Shown in pieces: positions 60,887-64,000 of a stretch of DNA of 64,000 bases. Source of the DNA: Eubacterium aggregans (GTDB lineage Bacteria > Bacillota > Clostridia > Eubacteriales > Eubacteriaceae); the NCBI RefSeq assembly GCF_900107815.1, contig NZ_FNRK01000014.1:1-64000 (forward strand), given 5' to 3'. A program made the translations under genes and the position numbers. Positions within the stretch are counted from its first letter, which is position 1. The number at the start of each line of letters is the position of its first letter. The notes under the pieces were generated by a model. The model worked only from the letters and a program-made list of their open reading frames with translations. It searched no databases and was not told the DNA's origin.

Positions 60887-62050
60887 CTATTCTCCCACCG
60901 GAATCAGTTCAACTGACACCCCTTCAAGGAAAAGGGTGGTGCCCTGGGGCAGTTGAATGTTCTTCATTTCAGTCACCATGGTGCGGTCTTCCGTGCTGCC
61001 CATATTCTCGGTCACACTAAATTCTCCAGCTGTGCGAATGACGCCAGAACCCCTTATTGCCTTTAAATTATAAGTCCCTGCTGGGAATTCCACGCCAGAT
61101 TGATAGGAAAAACCGGAATCCAGGGTATAGTGGGTGGACTCTGTCACCTTCCGCTTTGTTCGAGCATTGACAAGGGCTGCCTCGCTCTCAAGTTTGAGCT
61201 GCAGCGTCCCTCGTATCTTTAATATATCCCCCTGGACCAAATCTAAGGCTTCAACCGTTGTGACGCCGTTACTTCCTGTGCTGTCCATGGTCATTGCTTC
61301 CGAAAGGGCATCACTTTCGGTATCGATGGTTCCTCGTCCACTAGCTGCCACCATCTGATATACACCCACCGGAATATCCATCCCCACGCTGTAATCCCCA
61401 CTCGTTAACTCGGTCGTATAAGCTTGGGGAACATTGGGATCTGCGGTGGGCGTAGCTGTGGCCACCGGCGTAACCGTCGGCTGTGGTGCCGGCTGATTCG
61501 TGTTTCCCCGGCTTAGAGCGGTCCAAACAAAGGCTCCAACACCGATAATCAAGATAAAGGTTCCATAGAACCACCACTTTTTATAAAATGGTTTCTTGCC
61601 ATACTCCACGATTCCACTGTTAGAATCATCCTCACCATCATCTAAATCCATTGTATTGATTTTTTGATCATCTGCCTTTGCTTCAACTGCAGCAAAAATG
61701 TCCAACGAATCATTTTCAGATTGTAGTCCAGAGGCTGCTTCAAAAGAAGCATCCGCTTCTGGCCATTGAAACTCCTCGACTTCATCATCTGATAGTGGAT
61801 TCCCCGATTGAAGAATGAGTCCCTCCTTGACTTGCTTGATATCCCATTGAGAAGCCCTTATAACAATAGCCGTATGCTCAGCATCCACCAGATCTAAGGT
61901 TATCCTCGTCAAGCCATCTCTACCCATACAAGTAAATTGTCTTTGCTCTTCTTCAAAAATTACATTTTTAAAACCCACCCGAAGTAATGCAATTCGGATA
62001 TTTTGCGTTAACGGCTCATAATCTCCTTTTACAATAATACGTTTCTTCAT
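60887..62050 (-). CDS. Hypothetical membrane protein with extracellular beta-rich domain
   Basis: Not recognised. Residues 1-155 are cytoplasmic and acidic, one helix (WWFYGTFILIIGVGAFVWTAL) crosses the membrane, then a Pro/Thr-rich linker (PAPQPTVTPVATATPT) leads to two similar modules: YSVGMDIPVGVYQMVAASGRGTI and YQSGVEFPAGTYNLKAIRGSGVI. These repeats resemble beta-sandwich adhesion or sensing domains. AAGGAG precedes the ATG. Confidence 0.7.
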   Translation of the reverse strand: MKKRIIVKGDYEPLTQNIRIALLRVGFKNVIFEEEQRQFTCMGRDGLTRITLDLVDAEHTAIVIRASQWDIKQVKEGLILQSGNPLSDDEVEEFQWPEADASFEAASGLQSENDSLDIFAAVEAKADDQKINTMDLDDGEDDSNSGIVEYGKKPFYKKWWFYGTFILIIGVGAFVWTALSRGNTNQPAPQPTVTPVATATPTADPNVPQAYTTELTSGDYSVGMDIPVGVYQMVAASGRGTIDTESDALSEAMTMDSTGSNGVTTVEALDLVQGDILKIRGTLQLKLESEAALVNARTKRKVTESTHYTLDSGFSYQSGVEFPAGTYNLKAIRGSGVIRTAGEFSVTENMGSTEDRTMVTEMKNIQLPQGTTLFLEGVSVELIPVGE

Positions 62051-62195
62051 GCTCCTTCTCCTTAAGAATGATTCATTTTCATATATTTTATCACAGTTCG
62101 AAAATAGAATCCATTAATCTCGATTTAAATTCTAACCAAAATCGCATTATCTGCAAATTTCTATAGTTTCTTTTCATCTATCAGATCCTTTATGG

Positions 62196-62201
62196 TATAA
62201 T
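62196..62201 (+). promoter_or_regulatory. Extended -10 promoter of the LCP gene
   Basis: TGGTATAAT with consensus TATAAT at 62196-62201, 35 bp before the start; the -35 is weak (TTCATC). Confidence 0.55.
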
Positions 62202-62235
62202 ATTATCGAATTTTTGAAAACAATAAGGAGAATTT

Positions 62236-63234
62236 ATGAAAGAACCTAAAAAATCCAGAAAAAGCGGTTCCCAATCATCATATGGCACAACGGAGATGAA
62301 AGCCCCACGTCATTACGATTCTGGTAAAAAGAAAAAACATATCGGTTTGATTATTGCAGGTATTGTTCTTTTACTTGTTCTGATTACTGGACTCATCATC
62401 TATGCAAAGGTCCATAGCACCATCGGTCAAATCAACCAGGTCAGTGTGGACACCAGTGATTTAGACGCAACAACAGATAATCGCAACGTTGTCAATATTG
62501 CGCTGTATGGTATCGACACCGAAGAGGGTGGCACAGGCCGATCTGATGCAATTATGATTTTAACCATTGATCCGGATCATAAAGTCATGAAGTTAACCTC
62601 GATTATGCGGGACTCTTACGTCAATATTGAGGATCACGGTATGGATAAAATCAACCACGCCTATGCCTTTGGCGGCCCAGAGCTCGCCATAAAAACTCTG
62701 AACCAAAATTTTGGTCTCAACATCACCGATTTTATGGCCGTCGATTTTACATCTATGCCTGTCATCATCGATCAGCTCGGTGGTGTCAATATTGAAATTA
62801 CGGCTGAAGAAGCGGCTACCGGACAAATCCCTGGAATTTCTGGAGCAGGTACTCAAACCTTATCCGGTGAGCAAGCCTTGGCATACTCCCGAATTCGATA
62901 CGCCAGTGGCAATGACTTCAAACGAACGGAACGTCAGCGAACCGTACTCAATCAATTGATGATCGGCATCCTTAAGCAGCCGATGAGTACCTGGCCTGAT
63001 TTAATCAGCCAACTTGCTCCCTATATTACCACAAACCTATCCACAAACGATATTATCGGGCTATCCACCGCCTACGGCACCCTTGCCAAGCAGGGAATCC
63101 AACAAATGCGTTTTCCCCGGGATGGTGAAGGAGATGGGCAATATATTGACGGCGTTTATTACCTAGTCTTTGATATCCCCACTGTTTCTAAGGAACTGCA
63201 GGATTATCTATTCTATGACATAGATCCCCAATAA
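62236..63234 (+). CDS. LytR-CpsA-Psr (LCP) family wall-polymer ligase
   Basis: A short cytoplasmic basic tail, one membrane helix (HIGLIIAGIVLLLVLITGLIIY), and an extracellular LCP domain with IALYGIDTEEGGTGRSDAIMI, LTSIMRDSYVNI, INHAYAFGGPELAIKTLN, ALAYSRIRYASGNDFKRTERQRTVL. The conserved Asp and Arg that bind the polyprenyl-pyrophosphate chain are present. It attaches wall glycopolymers to peptidoglycan. Ribosome site AAGGAG. Confidence 0.93.
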   Translation: MKEPKKSRKSGSQSSYGTTEMKAPRHYDSGKKKKHIGLIIAGIVLLLVLITGLIIYAKVHSTIGQINQVSVDTSDLDATTDNRNVVNIALYGIDTEEGGTGRSDAIMILTIDPDHKVMKLTSIMRDSYVNIEDHGMDKINHAYAFGGPELAIKTLNQNFGLNITDFMAVDFTSMPVIIDQLGGVNIEITAEEAATGQIPGISGAGTQTLSGEQALAYSRIRYASGNDFKRTERQRTVLNQLMIGILKQPMSTWPDLISQLAPYITTNLSTNDIIGLSTAYGTLAKQGIQQMRFPRDGEGDGQYIDGVYYLVFDIPTVSKELQDYLFYDIDPQ

Positions 63235-63249
63235 GCAGTTAAATTCAAG

Positions 63250-63279
63250 GACATTTCGGCTTACGAAATGTCTTTTTTT
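63250..63279 (+). terminator. Terminator of the LCP gene
   Basis: GACATTTCG/CGAAATGTC 9-bp perfect stem (63250-63258/63264-63272) followed by seven T. Confidence 0.9.
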
Positions 63280-63304
63280 CTGTCGCATTCATAATCACGG
63301 ACAC

Positions 63305-63333
63305 TAAAAAACCAGCCATAAACCGGCTGGTTT
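63305..63333 (-). terminator. Terminator of the tRNA-Tyr/tRNA-Thr transcript
   Basis: AACCAGCC/GGCTGGTT (63310-63317/63325-63332) with T-run on the minus strand. Confidence 0.8.
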
Positions 63334-63368
63334 CCTTTATTTTAGCGGGTTTCCCGCAACTTTTCTAG

Positions 63369-63444
63369 TGGAGCCTTTGAGCGGATTCGAACCGCTGACC
63401 CCATCCTTACCATGGATGTGCTCTACCTACTGAGCTACAAAGGC
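63369..63444 (-). tRNA. tRNA-Thr (anticodon GGT)
   Basis: A 76-nt cloverleaf: acceptor GCCTTTG/CAAAGGC, D-arm AGCTCAGTAGGTAGAGC, anticodon loop ATGGTAA in a CATCC/GGATG stem, T-loop GGTTCGAATCC, encoded CCA. Confidence 0.96.
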
Positions 63445-63458
63445 GAAAAGTATTTAAA

Positions 63459-63543
63459 TGGTGGGGAGAGATGGATTCGAACCATCGTAGACTTAGTCAA
63501 CGGATTTACAGTCCGCCCCCTTTAGCCACTCGGGCATCTCCCC
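63459..63543 (-). tRNA. tRNA-Tyr (anticodon GTA)
   Basis: A class II tRNA of 85 nt with a long variable arm: acceptor GGGGAGA/TCTCCCC, anticodon loop CTGTAAA in a CGGA/TCCG stem, T-loop GGTTCGAATCC and encoded CCA. It is 14 bp upstream of tRNA-Thr. Confidence 0.96.
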
Positions 63544-63585
63544 GTAAGATATTGGCTTTTTCCTGTCATCGTCGACAGCTTCTAT

Positions 63586-63614
63586 ATGATACCCTGTTTT
63601 ATAAAAGAAGTCAA
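63586..63614 (-). promoter_or_regulatory. Promoter of the tRNA-Tyr/tRNA-Thr operon
   Basis: TTGACT (63614-63609), 17-bp spacer, TATCAT (63591-63586) on the minus strand. Confidence 0.75.
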
Positions 63615-63654
63615 CCCCCTTTTAGCTTTTTTTAACCCTTTTTTTTACTTTTTT

Positions 63655-64000
63655 TTAATCATCCCCACGACGGATACTCTCCAGTTGATTTCGCACAGTT
63701 TCATCCATATGTTCATGCAGTTGATTGATGCCCATCACCCGGTGTTTTTCCATCTGCCTCGGTAGAATCCCCCGGGATTGCGTCATTGCTTCCATAAGCT
63801 CTCTGGCCGAAAGGCGCTCGGCCCCCAAAGCTAAAACTACCTGTTGGAGGGTAAAGTCCGAGGTCGCTACCTTCACCGGAACCAGCTTGGGGGTTTCGTA
63901 AACCATTCGCTCAATATAGCTATCTGCAGTTACATCCTTTGGGGTATAGACCACCCGGATATTCCCCCGGAGGGTCTCCCTTTCCCCAGGACCATCCTGG
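63655..64000 (-). CDS. rae1: NYN-domain ribonuclease YacP/Rae1, C-terminal part (cut by window edge)
   Basis: The frame is open to the right edge and continues upstream of the first internal GTG (TLRGNIRVVYTPKDVTADSYIERMVYE). The ADSYIE motif, VKVATSDFTLQQVVLALGAERLSARELMEA, and a charged C-terminal helix are typical of the YacP NYN nuclease that cuts mRNA on the ribosome in Firmicutes. The N-terminal half with further acidic catalytic residues lies outside the window. Confidence 0.82.
   Translation of the reverse strand, partial: QDGPGERETLRGNIRVVYTPKDVTADSYIERMVYETPKLVPVKVATSDFTLQQVVLALGAERLSARELMEAMTQSRGILPRQMEKHRVMGINQLHEHMDETVRNQLESIRRGDD

Noticed and set aside
1-64000. CRISPR array, rRNA operon or intact prophage
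   Set aside because: No regularly spaced repeats, rRNA sequence or run of phage genes was seen; mobile material is limited to the left edge and 44.3-46.6 kb.

Overview
The window looks like chromosome of a strictly anaerobic Firmicute of class Clostridia, probably a Eubacteriales member (GC near 50 % by eye). The grounds are a Ni-type carbon monoxide dehydrogenase, a rubredoxin/flavodiiron oxygen-defence pair, an Rrf2 regulator, a minimal SufBC pair, DegV, RecO/Era/YbeY/PhoH clustering, ThiT under a TPP riboswitch and Gram-positive promoter and ribosome-site style. The genus cannot be fixed from the sequence alone.

Layout. 0-0.7 kb: the tail of an IS1634-type transposase abuts a headless bioD. 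0.7-9.6 kb: a redox region with a CoA-disulfide/persulfide reductase with rhodanese domain, a divergent Crp/Fnr regulator, a C_GCAxxG-sulfite-reductase-ferredoxin fusion, comEA, an Rrf2 regulator, an acyl-CoA dehydrogenase-EtfA-rubredoxin fusion and flavodiiron FprA. Two homologous structured elements of about 0.3 kb lie 3' of two of these genes. 9.7-16.6 kb: tyrosine decarboxylase with its antiporter, an MFS pump, an M20 amidohydrolase and riboswitch-controlled thiT. 16.6-21.6 kb: an operon of an unusual cooS plus a NitT/TauT-type ABC transporter, and tRNA-Arg. 21.7-31 kb: dCMP deaminase, a giant hybrid sensor kinase, and a REC/GGDEF/EAL/PAS protein cut by one in-frame stop codon. 31-39 kb: cold-shock protein, gloA, recO-era-dgkA-ybeY-phoH, a thioesterase, gshA and a likely small RNA. 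39-44 kb: zinc uptake operon, then a membrane protein with dgt. 44.3-46.7 kb: a decayed mobile island beside tRNA-Pro with an IS3 remnant, a frameshifted integrase, a 32-bp direct repeat and a par-type I toxin-antitoxin locus whose 26-residue toxin is easily missed. 46.8-64 kb: rlmH, proA, sufCB, degV, plsC, a phosphohexomutase, arginine deiminase pathway genes, cyclophilin, an osmoprotectant ABC transporter, VanZ and LCP proteins, tRNA-Tyr/tRNA-Thr and the start-less end of rae1.

How the parts fit. Several units handle oxygen or reactive sulfur: persulfide reductase, the sulfite-reductase-like fusion, acyl-CoA-driven rubredoxin/FprA and gshA/gloA. Others make energy or resist acid from amino acids (tyrosine decarboxylation, arginine deiminase). 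The most unusual items are the CODH with a His-rich N-terminus and a replaced C-cluster ligand, the paired structured 3' elements, the par-like toxin-antitoxin locus, the small RNA upstream of gshA and the three-domain dehydrogenase.
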